A stretch of DNA of 64,000 nucleotides, taken from Azospirillum thiophilum (GTDB lineage Bacteria > Pseudomonadota > Alphaproteobacteria > Azospirillales > Azospirillaceae). Where the stretch lies: the NCBI RefSeq assembly GCF_001305595.1, contig NZ_CP012402.1, forward strand, positions 37,501-101,500, read 5' to 3'. Shown piece by piece: positions 53,437 through 62,335 of this stretch (the stretch's first letter is position 1; each line of letters begins with the position of its first letter). Under the pieces are notes generated by a model. The model was not told the origin of the DNA. It saw nothing but the letters and a program-made list of their open reading frames with translations, and searched no databases. The translations under genes and the position numbers were made by a program.

Positions 53437-54702
53437 ATGAGCACCATCGTCATCCTCTGCGACCACGCCCACCCCGGCGGCGGGCTGGCCAAGGTCGCCA
53501 TCGCCGGGGCGGTCGGGCTGGCGCGGCGCGGCCACCGGGTGCGGTTCTTCACCGCGGTGCCGCCGATCGACCCGGCCCTGCTGACCGAGGGCATTACCGT
53601 CCATTGCCTGGGGCAGCCCGACCTGAAGGGCAATGCCGACCGCGTCCAGGCGGCGCTGCGCGGCCTGTGGAACCGCGAGGCGGCCCGCGCGCTGGAGACG
53701 CTGCTGGCCGCCTGCCCGGCCAACGACACGGTGATCCACATCCATGGCTGGGCCAAGGCGCTGTCGCCCAGCGTCTTCCCGCTGTGCCGGCGGTCCGGCC
53801 TGCCGGTGCTGCTGACCCTGCACGACTATTTCCCGCTCTGCCCGAACGGCGCCTTCTTCATCTTTCCCGACGGCACCAACTGCCCGCACCGGGCGCTGTC
53901 GGCCGGCTGCCTCGCCACCGACTGCGACGCCCGCGCCCGGCATCACAAATGGTGGCGGGCGGCCCGCCACGCCGCGGGTGCACTGTCGGGCGGCTTCACC
54001 GGCGGCATGGCGCTGCTGACGCTCAGCGACCGCCAGCGCGCGGTCATCGCCCCCCATCTCGCCCCCGGCACCGTCACCCTGCCGGTTCCCAATCCGGTGG
54101 AGGTGGAGGATCGCGGCCCCGCCCCCGTCGCCGCCAACAGTCGCATCCTGTTCGTCGGCCGGCTGTCGCGCGAGAAGGGGGCCGCCCTGCTGGCGGAGGC
54201 GGCGGCGCTGGCCGGCTGCCCGGTCCGCTTCGTCGGCGACGGCGAGGAGGCCGAGACGGTCCGCCGCCTCAACCCGGACGCCGAGCTGGCCGGCTGGCTG
54301 CCGCCCGACGCGGTGCAGGAGGAAATTTGGCGGGCGCGGGCGCTGGCGGTGCCGTCGCTGTGGTACGAGACCTTCGGCCTCGCCGCCTACGAGGCGCTGG
54401 CCAACGGCGTCCCCGTGGTCGTCAGCGACAATTGCGCTGCGGCCGAAGCGGTGCGGCCGGGCGGGAACGGCTTCCTGTTCCGCAGCGGCGACGCCGCCGA
54501 CCTCGCGCGCTGCCTGCGCCTGCTCGCCCATGGCGAGGAGGCGGCACGGCTCGGCCGCCAGGCCCATGACGGCTATTGGCGCCATCCCTTCACGCTGGAC
54601 CGCCACCTCGACCGGCTGGAGGAGATCTACCGCGCGGCGCTCTGCGGCGGCCTGCGCGCACTCGCCCATCTCGACGGCCCGGCGCGGGCCTGCGCTCCAT
54701 GA
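53437..54702 (+). CDS. Glycosyltransferase, GT4 family (cysteine-rich N-terminal half)
   Basis: A 421-residue GT4 enzyme. The N-terminal half has HPGGGLAKVAIAGAVGLARR and LHDYFPLCPNGAFFIFPDGT, followed by cysteines in NCPHRAL and GCLATDCDARARHHKW that resemble a metal-binding cluster seen in some EPS glycosyltransferases. The donor site is SLWYETFGLAAYEALANGVP. It starts 11 bases after the previous stop, and its own stop overlaps the next start (ATGA). Confidence 0.87.
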   Translation: MSTIVILCDHAHPGGGLAKVAIAGAVGLARRGHRVRFFTAVPPIDPALLTEGITVHCLGQPDLKGNADRVQAALRGLWNREAARALETLLAACPANDTVIHIHGWAKALSPSVFPLCRRSGLPVLLTLHDYFPLCPNGAFFIFPDGTNCPHRALSAGCLATDCDARARHHKWWRAARHAAGALSGGFTGGMALLTLSDRQRAVIAPHLAPGTVTLPVPNPVEVEDRGPAPVAANSRILFVGRLSREKGAALLAEAAALAGCPVRFVGDGEEAETVRRLNPDAELAGWLPPDAVQEEIWRARALAVPSLWYETFGLAAYEALANGVPVVVSDNCAAAEAVRPGGNGFLFRSGDAADLARCLRLLAHGEEAARLGRQAHDGYWRHPFTLDRHLDRLEEIYRAALCGGLRALAHLDGPARACAP

Positions 54703-56393
54703 GCCCTCCCATCAGCCGCCCCCTCAGCCGCCGGCTTCTCCTGCTGGCCGCCGCCCTGGCGCTGCCGGCGGCGACCGGCGCAGCGCAGCGCCGCGGCCCG
54801 CCGGACTCCCCCGCCCCCGTACCGCCGCCCAAACCCGGCCCGGCCCCATCCGGCCCAACCCTGTCGATCCGCGACCGCGGCGCGATCGGCGACGGGCGCA
54901 GCCATCCGCTGTCGGAACGCTACAAGAGCCTGGAGGCGGCGCGCCGCGTCCATCCGCACGTCCGCTCGCTGGACCAGGAATGCGACTGGGCGGCCGCGCA
55001 GGGCGCGATCCTGGAGCTGTCGCGGTCCGGCCATGGCGGCACGGTGCTGGTGCCGCCCGGCCATTACCGGCTGGATGGCGAACTCGTCCTGCCCAACCTC
55101 GACCGCTACGACGATGCCTTCAACGAGGTGGAAATCGTCGGCGCCGGCATGCGCGCCTCGCTGCTGTCCTGGCCGGACGATCTCGGGCCGGGCCGTTTCG
55201 CCATCCGGGCCGGCAGCCGGCAGGGGAAGGGGGAGGGTACGGGCGACCGCGACGGCTACCAGCGCAGCCGCATCGCCCATCTCGGCCTGCGCGGCCCGAA
55301 GCCCGGCAACCGGCCGGGCGATGCGCCGCCGGGCATGGGCGGGGTGGCGCTGACCTCGCGCTTCCTGCTGGAACGGGTCGGGGTGTTCGGCTTCCGCGCC
55401 GGGGTCGACGTCTGGCGCGACCATTCCTCGCTGATCTCCTGCCAGCTGACCAAGAACCACATCGGCGCCTACTGGTCGGCGGGAACCGAGAGCTTCGGCG
55501 ACCATCTGTTCCTCGACACCGACCTTGCCGGCAACACGCTGGCCTCCATCGCGGTGGCGCCGGAGAACGGCATCGACCATTCCAGCTTCATCTCCTGCCA
55601 TTTCGGCTTCTCCCCCTACGGCATCCTGGCGGAGGACGGGCCGGCGCAGCGCACCTTCCTGTCCAACAACAAGTTCCTCGACTGCGCCTTCGAGGCCTGC
55701 GGCAACGGCTGGATCCAGGGGCCGATGGCGGAGATGTTCGGCAACAGCCTGATCGGCTGCAGCGGCTCGCTGCTGCCGGACTACCGGCTGGCCAAACGGC
55801 CGGTCGCCGGGCTGATCGTGGTGCGGACGCTGGAGCGCAACCAATTCACCGGCGGCACCGCCAGCTTCGGCGACGGCACCAACGACCGCGCCGCCGACAT
55901 CGGGACCGCGGCCATCGTCGCCGGCAACGCCGTCGGCAACCGGTTCGAGGATGCCGAGCGGCTGATCCGCCTGGGGCGCGACGGCCTGGCCCCCGCCCTG
56001 GCGGTCGCCGGCACCTGCCGCGCCAACCGCTTCGAGGCGGTTGAGTGTTCGGGGGAATTCCGCAAGGTTGGCACCGGCGGCGTCGATGCCGGCAATCTGG
56101 TGCAGCGCGACTATGACCGGGTCCGCCGGCTGGAGCCCGACCGCCCGGCCGACGGCGTCGCCCTGACGTCATCCCCGGCCGGCGGCATCGTCCCGGTCGC
56201 GACCGCCGGCATCGCCCCGGTCGGCAAGACCCGCGCCGCCATCCGCATGGGCGCGGTGCTGCGTCCCGGCGGGGCCGCGTCGATGCGGGTGGACCCCTCC
56301 CCCGGTCCGGGAGCGCCGGTCGGGGTCGCCACCGTGGACGCGCCCGCCGGCAGCGACAGCGTGACGGTGGAGTTGCGGCTGGAGTTGCGCTGA
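54699..56393 (+). CDS. Secreted right-handed beta-helix protein (pectate-lyase-like)
   Basis: A 564-residue protein. The signal peptide has a twin-arginine-like SRRLLLL and then a hydrophobic core (about 9-28), so Tat export is possible. After a Pro-rich stretch comes RDRGAIGDG and GGTVLVPPGHYRLDGELVLP, the usual opening of pectate-lyase/epimerase-type beta-helices, followed by beta-helix coils (about 140-450). Probably an EPS-modifying or trimming lyase/epimerase, or a periplasmic scaffold, at the end of the EPS operon. Catalytic residues cannot be assigned. Confidence 0.8.
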   Translation: MSPPISRPLSRRLLLLAAALALPAATGAAQRRGPPDSPAPVPPPKPGPAPSGPTLSIRDRGAIGDGRSHPLSERYKSLEAARRVHPHVRSLDQECDWAAAQGAILELSRSGHGGTVLVPPGHYRLDGELVLPNLDRYDDAFNEVEIVGAGMRASLLSWPDDLGPGRFAIRAGSRQGKGEGTGDRDGYQRSRIAHLGLRGPKPGNRPGDAPPGMGGVALTSRFLLERVGVFGFRAGVDVWRDHSSLISCQLTKNHIGAYWSAGTESFGDHLFLDTDLAGNTLASIAVAPENGIDHSSFISCHFGFSPYGILAEDGPAQRTFLSNNKFLDCAFEACGNGWIQGPMAEMFGNSLIGCSGSLLPDYRLAKRPVAGLIVVRTLERNQFTGGTASFGDGTNDRAADIGTAAIVAGNAVGNRFEDAERLIRLGRDGLAPALAVAGTCRANRFEAVECSGEFRKVGTGGVDAGNLVQRDYDRVRRLEPDRPADGVALTSSPAGGIVPVATAGIAPVGKTRAAIRMGAVLRPGGAASMRVDPSPGPGAPVGVATVDAPAGSDSVTVELRLELR

Positions 56394-56419
56394 GGAAGGG
56401 GCCGGGGGAGCCGGGCCGG

Positions 56420-56494
56420 CCCCCACCCTAACCCTCCCCCGCTGGGCGGCGGCAGTCCCCTCCCCCGCCCAGCGGGGGAGGGTTAGGGTGGGGG
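56420..56494. repeat. Perfect 30-bp inverted repeat (CCCTCCCC family, copy c)
   Basis: Left arm 56420-56449 and right arm 56465-56494 are exact reverse complements, with a 15-base spacer. It begins 26 bases after the beta-helix gene and overlaps the 3' end of the convergent glycosyltransferase, whose stop codon lies in its left arm. It is the longest of three related C/G-rich elements in the window and could act as a two-way terminator. Confidence 0.85.
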
Positions 56495-57639
56495 TACGGA
56501 GCGACAGTCCCGCCAACCATCCCCGCCGCCTCCACCAGATCGGCATACAGCCCTGCCGTCACCGACCAGTCGTGGCGTTCGGCGATGCGGCGGCCGGCCT
56601 CCCCCATCCGGCGGCGGAGCGACGGATCCGCAGCCAGCCGACCCAGCGCCCGCACCAGCGCCGCATGCGCGTCGGGCTCGTCGAGGATCACCGCCGCCCC
56701 GTCCTCCAGCAGCCAGCCGGCACCAGCGAGCCGGGTGGTGACGACCGGCAGGCCGCTCGCCGCCGCCTCCAGCAGGACGAGGCCGAAGGGCTCGTAGCGG
56801 GTCGGGAAGACGAACAGGTCGGCAGCCCGCATCAATGCCGCCACGTCGCGCCGGTGGCCGAGGAAGCGCACCCGCCCCTCCAGACCGAGCGACCGCGCCA
56901 GCGCCGGGAACGGTCCGCCGCGCTCGTCCCCCACCACCGCCAGCGCCAGACCGGGCACCTCGGCCAGGGCGCGCAGGACACCGTCCAGGTTCTTGCGGTC
57001 GCTGCGGGCGTCGCCGACGAACAGCGCCACCGGCCGGCCGTCGGGCAGGCCGAACAGCGACGGATCCGGCGATCCGGGCCGGAACTCCGCCACATCGACG
57101 CCATTGTCGATCACCCGCAGCCGGGCCGGGTCGATGCCGTCCCGGCGCAGCTCGTCCGCCACCGTGCGCGACACCGCCACCAGCCGGCCGCTTCGGCGGA
57201 AGCTCCAGCGCTCGAAGCCGGTGTTCAGCAGGGTGTAGAGCGCCCGGTAGAGCGACAGCGGCGAGACCGCCTTGCGGATCGGGTGGGCGGGCGAGCGCAG
57301 CCAGGCGGAATGGACGAAATGCACGGCGTTCACGTCCGACCGCGCCCAGCTGACAAAGCCGTTGACCAGCACCCGGTCGATCCCCCGCCGCCTTTCGCGC
57401 GCCAGCGCCCGCCCGGCACGCCAGGCGAACAGCTGGTCCTTGGCCAGCTGCGTCGGTATCCCACCGCCGCAGACCGGCACCCAGCACAGGCGGGGATGGC
57501 GCGCCAGCTCCTCCGCGACCTCGCCGGCGATGGCGACGACCTCATGGCCGCGGTGCAGCAACTCCTCCACGACGACGGCGTTCACGCGGCCCTGCCCGTC
57601 ATGGCGGACGATCTTCTGCGTCACCACGGCGATCCGCAT
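56428..57639 (-). CDS. Glycosyltransferase, GT4 family, with repeat-derived C-terminus
   Basis: A 403-residue GT4 enzyme: MRIAVVTQKIVRHDGQGRVN at the N-terminus, ALFVGDARSDRKNLDGVLRA in the middle, and TRYEPFGLVLLEAAASGLPV at the donor site. ATG 57639 with AGGAG upstream is preferred over upstream codons. The last 22 residues (PYPHPNPPPLGGGGDC onward) are encoded by the inverted repeat at 56420-56494 and look like a read-through addition; the enzyme domain ends near LVEAAGMVGGTVA. Opposite in direction to the rest of the EPS operon, so separately expressed. Confidence 0.88.
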   Translation of the reverse strand: MRIAVVTQKIVRHDGQGRVNAVVVEELLHRGHEVVAIAGEVAEELARHPRLCWVPVCGGGIPTQLAKDQLFAWRAGRALARERRRGIDRVLVNGFVSWARSDVNAVHFVHSAWLRSPAHPIRKAVSPLSLYRALYTLLNTGFERWSFRRSGRLVAVSRTVADELRRDGIDPARLRVIDNGVDVAEFRPGSPDPSLFGLPDGRPVALFVGDARSDRKNLDGVLRALAEVPGLALAVVGDERGGPFPALARSLGLEGRVRFLGHRRDVAALMRAADLFVFPTRYEPFGLVLLEAAASGLPVVTTRLAGAGWLLEDGAAVILDEPDAHAALVRALGRLAADPSLRRRMGEAGRRIAERHDWSVTAGLYADLVEAAGMVGGTVAPYPHPNPPPLGGGGDCRRPAGEG

Positions 57640-57981
57640 GAAGGAAGCTCCTGCTCGGCTGTATCGACGGTATCGGCGGCGGTTCACGCCGAAGTGGACC
57701 ACGGAGCCGCGCTGCATGCCAAACAAACGAAAGATACGAGAACTGCTCAACAGGCTTAAGACCGCCGTTGTTGAGCCAATTCTTTCAGTGGCCAAAGCAT
57801 TCGCAGAATCAAGATCGATTTTTATGGAAGAGTCAAAGATGAGTCAAAGTGATGTCTCATCATTATCCCTCTCAATATCAGCGACAACATGTCAAGACTC
57901 CCGAACGAACAGGGTAATCCGATCGATACGGTTAACCCGGTATAGTCCTTGATTAATCTTTGGTTAATGGGAGTCGCACCG
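57640..57981. other. Divergent promoter region between glycosyltransferase and glycanase-like gene
   Basis: 342 bases, AT-rich for this genome (especially 57770-57970), no supportable gene. It holds inverted repeats GCTCAACA (57745-57752) / TGTTGAGC (57769-57776) and GATGAG / CTCATC near 57840-57865. The GGTTAACCCGG-like and TTGATTAATC stretches just before the glycanase start may be promoter elements. Good candidate for a regulator binding region. Confidence 0.45.
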
Positions 57982-60702
57982 ATGGCGAGCACCGAGTCCA
58001 ATCTCATCGATGTCACCTTTGCGATCGACGCCTGGGGACAGGCTGCGGGCGGCGTCTGGCCGCATCTGGCGCTGAAGCTGGACGGCACGACCATCGGGCA
58101 GGCGACGGTGAACAGCGGCAGCGTCGGGCGCTACACCATCAGCGCCAAGGTTGCCGCCGACAGCGCGCACAAGCTCCAGATCGTCTACGACAATGACGGC
58201 ACCGCGAACGGGGCCGACCGCAACCTGTTCGTCCGCGCCGTGTCGGTGAACGGCACGCCGATTGCCGCGACCGATCCGTCGGTGACCTACGACAAGGGCG
58301 CCGTTGACGGAAAGGACGTGGTGAAGGGCCAGGAGGCGATGTATTGGGGCGGCGCGCTGAACGTTGCCCTGCCGGCCTCGCTGTTCCCGGCCGCCGATGT
58401 GGTGGCGGCCCCGGCGGCGACCAAGGCCTTCAGCGTCGTGGTCAACGCCTGGGGCAAGAGCGCAGGCGGCGTGCCGCCGCATTTCAAGCTGCTGGTCGAC
58501 GGCAAGGCGGTCGGCGACGCCAAGGTGGCCGCCACCTCCCAGACCGCCTACAAGTTCACGGTAGACCTCGACCCGGCCGTGGCGCACAAGATCCAGGTCC
58601 AGTACGACAACGACGCCGTCGTCAACGGCCAGGACCGCAGCCTCTATGTCGGTTCGGTCGTCGTCAACGGCCACAGCATCGCCTCGACCGCCGCCGGGGT
58701 CAGCTATGACCGCGGCGCGCTGGACGGCAAGGACGTGATCGCCGGCCAGCAGGGATTGTGGTGGAACGGCACGCTGAGCGTTCCGGTCACCAAGGACATG
58801 CTCGCCGGCGGCACGACCACCACCCCGACCCCTCCCGCCGCCACGCTGCCGAAGAACGACCACACCGCCAGCGCCGGCGTCAGCAGCGACCGGCCGCCGC
58901 TGAAGTCGGACGTGTCCAGCATCTCATGGGGCGCCGACCGCGGGCTGGCGCCGCAGCATCTGTTCTGGGACTCGGTGCCCGACTATGCCAGCGCCTCCCA
59001 CCTGAAGGAGACGCGCGACGTCGCCGCCGACCATCTGGCCGACGGGGTGATGCCGCTGATCGGTCTGCAGCTGTGGGAAGACACCTTCGAATATTCCCAG
59101 AACGGCGGCGAGTTCGCCAATCTGGGCGGGCACAAGGCCTGGGTCGCCTGGGTGAAGGCGCATCAGCAGTATCTGGGTCGCGACGCCGACGGCAACATCC
59201 TCAACGCCGACAGCGGCAACCCCTCCGGCTGGGGCTATGTCAGCCCGCTGATGCCGCTGGACGCCAAGGACGCGCCGGCCGGCTGGACCGGCGGCACCGC
59301 CCATTACGCCGACTGGATGGCCGACAAGCTGGGCCGGCTGTCCGCCCTGACCGGCACCCGTGGCTACGAGCTGGCCGACTTCTTCGACGGCAGCCCGCAT
59401 TCCGGCGTCATGGACTTCTTCAACTCGCGGATGATCGCCGAATTCAGCAGCAAGACCGGCATCAAGGTCGCCGGCAGCACGCTGGCGCAGCAGGCCTCCG
59501 ACATCGTCGACAACCACCCGACCGAATGGCTCGATTATTTCGTCGACGGCTGGGCCTACAGCTGGAAGGCGCTGGACGAGGCCATCGTCAAGAACACCGG
59601 CAAGGCGGCCTGGCTGACCACCCAGGTCTCCTTCACCCCGGCGGCGATGCGCGAGTTCGCCGGCGTCGATGCCCGGGTGATCGCCGAGAAGATGAACGAG
59701 GACGACATCCTGTTCAACGTGCAGACCCTCGAACGCTTCGAGATGCAGCACAAGCAGGCGCCGGCCTCCTACGAGCAGGCGATGCTGGGCATCCACGCAG
59801 CCCGCGCGCCGGACGCCCATTTCGGCCACATGATGTCCTCGTCGGAGGACGATTATTGGGGCGCGGTCGACAGCCTCTACACCGGTGTCAGCGGCACGGT
59901 GCGCGAGGAGCTGGGCTGGGGCCGGCTGGAGCAGACCTGGATGCAGAGCGGCTGGACCATGATCGCCGACGACCAGGGCGGCGTGCGTCGCGCGGCCGAG
60001 CAGTGGTCGCGCAGCTATCACGATTGGGGCGAGGTGAAGCAGCCCTGGCTCGACATGCTGCGCGACATCGTGCCGACCCGCCCCTTCGGCCCGGCGCTCT
60101 ATTACAGCGCCAACGCCGAAAAGGCGATGAACGCGCTGGAGCCGGCCGGGAACTCGATCGGCAACGCCTATCTGGGCGAGTTGCTGGAACCGATCACCAG
60201 GCTGCACGATGCCGGCGTCACCTTCGGCTATTACGTCAGCGACGCCGCCCTGCCGTCGATGACCAAGGCCAGCGCGCCCAGCGCCTGGATCATCCCGCAG
60301 GCGACCTACGAGGGACAAAACCTGTTCAGCGACGCCGAGATCGCCGCGCTGAAGGCCAAGGCGCCGGTGCTGATCGGCGACGAGGCGCTGAACTACGATC
60401 ACCCGCTGACCTTCACCGACAAGGATCCGGACGCCCAGATCACCGGCTACGGCTTCTACGACCAGAAGGATCGGCTGATCGTCGTCGCCTCCGACCGGGT
60501 GGACTTCAACGACACCGCATCGCGCAAGGCGGTCGCCACCCATGTGGAACTCCAGCTCGCCAATGGCCACTACACGGTCCAGGACCTGATCCACAACACC
60601 ACCCAGGGCTTCGACGTGGTCAACGGCGTCGGCGGCTTCGACACCTCCATCGCCCGCTGGGACACCGGCGTCTACGCCATCACCCACGACATGGCGGCGT
60701 AA
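57982..60702 (+). CDS. Large glycoside-hydrolase-like protein with two N-terminal carbohydrate-binding repeats
   Basis: A 906-residue protein. Two tandem repeats (about 10-125 and 130-255) share FAIDAWGQAAGGVWPH / VVNAWGKSAGGVPPH and YDNDGTANGADRNL / YDNDAVVNGQDRSL, the pattern of Ca-dependent xylan-binding CBM60-type modules. After a Pro/Thr linker comes a large catalytic-looking region (about 305-820) with WDSVPDYASASHLKETRDVA, GYELADFFDGSPHSGVMDFF and DEALNYDHPLTF, and a beta-rich C-terminus. There is no signal peptide, so type I export is possible, as for rhizobial EPS glycanases. ATG 57982 follows GGGAG. The GH family is not assigned. A strong terminator follows. Confidence 0.8.
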   Translation: MASTESNLIDVTFAIDAWGQAAGGVWPHLALKLDGTTIGQATVNSGSVGRYTISAKVAADSAHKLQIVYDNDGTANGADRNLFVRAVSVNGTPIAATDPSVTYDKGAVDGKDVVKGQEAMYWGGALNVALPASLFPAADVVAAPAATKAFSVVVNAWGKSAGGVPPHFKLLVDGKAVGDAKVAATSQTAYKFTVDLDPAVAHKIQVQYDNDAVVNGQDRSLYVGSVVVNGHSIASTAAGVSYDRGALDGKDVIAGQQGLWWNGTLSVPVTKDMLAGGTTTTPTPPAATLPKNDHTASAGVSSDRPPLKSDVSSISWGADRGLAPQHLFWDSVPDYASASHLKETRDVAADHLADGVMPLIGLQLWEDTFEYSQNGGEFANLGGHKAWVAWVKAHQQYLGRDADGNILNADSGNPSGWGYVSPLMPLDAKDAPAGWTGGTAHYADWMADKLGRLSALTGTRGYELADFFDGSPHSGVMDFFNSRMIAEFSSKTGIKVAGSTLAQQASDIVDNHPTEWLDYFVDGWAYSWKALDEAIVKNTGKAAWLTTQVSFTPAAMREFAGVDARVIAEKMNEDDILFNVQTLERFEMQHKQAPASYEQAMLGIHAARAPDAHFGHMMSSSEDDYWGAVDSLYTGVSGTVREELGWGRLEQTWMQSGWTMIADDQGGVRRAAEQWSRSYHDWGEVKQPWLDMLRDIVPTRPFGPALYYSANAEKAMNALEPAGNSIGNAYLGELLEPITRLHDAGVTFGYYVSDAALPSMTKASAPSAWIIPQATYEGQNLFSDAEIAALKAKAPVLIGDEALNYDHPLTFTDKDPDAQITGYGFYDQKDRLIVVASDRVDFNDTASRKAVATHVELQLANGHYTVQDLIHNTTQGFDVVNGVGGFDTSIARWDTGVYAITHDMAA

Positions 60703-60748
60703 CACCGGCTCCGGACGGCAGGCGCTTTCCAAAGGCGGCATCCGGGAT

Positions 60749-60780
60749 GGGGCCCCGCTTCGGCGGGGCTCCATTTTCGT
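60749..60780 (+). terminator. Intrinsic terminator after the glycanase-like gene
   Basis: GGGGCCCCGC-TTCG-GCGGGGCTCC is a 10-bp stem with one G-T pair and a stable TTCG loop, followed by ATTTTCGT. Confidence 0.85.
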
Positions 60781-61432
60781 TTGCATGTTCAACGAAAATT
60801 CTGCTGGCGCTCTCTGTTTAAGAGTCTATATTATCATCGAAGATGGAGCAGAGATACGACAACGTCAAAGTCTATATTTCTAACATAAATTGTTTTTAAA
60901 GAATTTTTTTCTTCTTTATGCTGCTGTATCCTTTGGTTGGTTTCTCTTCGTAACCTCTCCGTAAGGCTTCGTCCGGCAGGGAAAGCCCCCATTTCTTCGG
61001 GGTATCTCTTCCAATTTTTTCCGCAAGAACGCCTTATTACAGTTGTCCTTCTGACGAAGGACGCTGCCCGAGCGGTATGGAATTGCCTCCCTCTGACCCT
61101 GGAAGCATTCCAAAAGTGCAGCAGACAACGCCGTGAGTGCCGGATCATAGTTTGATCTAAATTCGATTGGACGGTCATCGACCGACAGATACGGCGTGCG
61201 TCGTCCGTCGATTTCGCTCATCGCGCCGGCTCAGCGCGGCGGCAAGGCAAAGGTGCAGGCACGACGGCTCGAACGGGGAGCCGAAGGTTGTCCGCCGGAC
61301 GGCAGAATCCGGCTGGCCTTGATCGTCACGCACCGATGCCACCAATGCCGGGCGCAGCGTCCTGGGGAGGAGGCCTTGCGGTCTGGCCACGCGATGTCGC
61401 CCGCCGAACGTCTATTCTTGGGGGAGACGGAC
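60781..61432. other. AT-rich intergenic region, no clear gene
   Basis: About 650 bases. 60780-61180 is much more AT-rich than the genome around it and has A/T runs near 60895-60920. A minus-strand frame of 101 codons (60916-61221, starting MSEIDGRRTPYLSV) is open, but it lacks a good ribosome binding site and recognisable motifs, so I do not call it. The downstream part should contain the promoter of the regulator at 61433. The composition could mean horizontal acquisition or a large regulatory region. Confidence 0.45.
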
Positions 61433-62227
61433 ATGCCCAATCGCATTCGTGTGATTGTACACAACCAAAGCCGATTGCTGCGCGAATCCATCCTGAACAT
61501 TCTGGACGATTGCTTCGAAGTCATCGATCCGCAAAGCCGGCTGGCAGGGCTTGCGCCGCATCCGATGTGGAACGGACGGGTGAACGGGGCGAGCGAGCGC
61601 CGTTCACCGGGCATCCCTGTCGGCGGCACCAGCGGCGGCGTGGCCACGCTGGAACCGGAATCCGGCGCCGGGCGGGCGGCGGACATCGTGCTGTTCGACC
61701 TCGCCTCCCTGAAGACCGACGCCTGGAACTTCCGCAACTGGTACGGCGAGCAGGCCAAGCTGGCGATGATCGCCGACGAGTTCTCCGCCCATCACATGCG
61801 CATGGCCCTGCGCTTCGGCGTGCGCGGCTATCTGCTGAACCGCATGGCGCCGTCCGCCTTCGTGCTGTCGCTGCGCCTGATCCATGCCGGCGAGCCGGTG
61901 GTGCCGGAGGAATGCTTCGAGTATTTTTCGCCCACCGCGATGCGCCGCGGCGGCGAGGATGGCTCCCTGCCCCAGCACGAGACCGAGCTGCTGGGCTATC
62001 CCGGCCTCTATCCGCGCCACGCGCGCATCCTGAAGCTGATCATGGACGGGTGCAGCAACAAGGAGATCGCGCGCGAGATGCTGATGACCGAGGATCTGGT
62101 CAAGCTGCATGTCCGCCACATCATGCAGACCATCAACGTCCGCAACCGCACCCAGGCCGCCCTGTGGGCCGCCCAGAGCGGCATCATCCAGGAGATGGAG
62201 TATTTCCTGGAGCGGACCGTGCCGTAG
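61433..62227 (+). CDS. LuxR-type regulator with degenerate receiver domain
   Basis: A 264-residue regulator. The N-terminal receiver-like domain (about 1-150) begins NRIRVIVHNQSRLLRESIL: the acidic pocket found in true receivers (usually DD) is replaced by H-N. An aspartate remains in IVLFDLASLK, and an insertion with Gly/Ser/Pro (about 45-78) is unusual. The LuxR helix-turn-helix (about 195-255) has HARILKLIMDGCSNKEIARE and EDLVKLHVRHIMQTI. This resembles CsgD/VpsT-type biofilm regulators and the Azospirillum flocculation regulator FlcA. Beside the EPS locus, it is a plausible EPS regulator. GGGGGAGA precedes the ATG. Confidence 0.85.
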   Translation: MPNRIRVIVHNQSRLLRESILNILDDCFEVIDPQSRLAGLAPHPMWNGRVNGASERRSPGIPVGGTSGGVATLEPESGAGRAADIVLFDLASLKTDAWNFRNWYGEQAKLAMIADEFSAHHMRMALRFGVRGYLLNRMAPSAFVLSLRLIHAGEPVVPEECFEYFSPTAMRRGGEDGSLPQHETELLGYPGLYPRHARILKLIMDGCSNKEIAREMLMTEDLVKLHVRHIMQTINVRNRTQAALWAAQSGIIQEMEYFLERTVP

Positions 62228-62335
62228 GAAGCGCCGGGCAGGCGGCCGAAGGGATCGCCGACAGGGCCGGGCGGCAGCGCATTCCGCAGTGCGGCACCCA
62301 TTGCAGCCGCTCCCCGCGTCAGCTATGCAACCCGC

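Noticed and set aside
40577..60702. A complete Wzy-type export system
   Set aside because: No priming glycosyltransferase (ExoY/WcaJ type) and no outer-membrane Wza-like channel are encoded here, so the locus alone is not complete.
60916..61221. 101-codon minus-strand frame as a gene
   Set aside because: No convincing ribosome binding site, no recognised motif, and competing open frames; noted only as a possibility.
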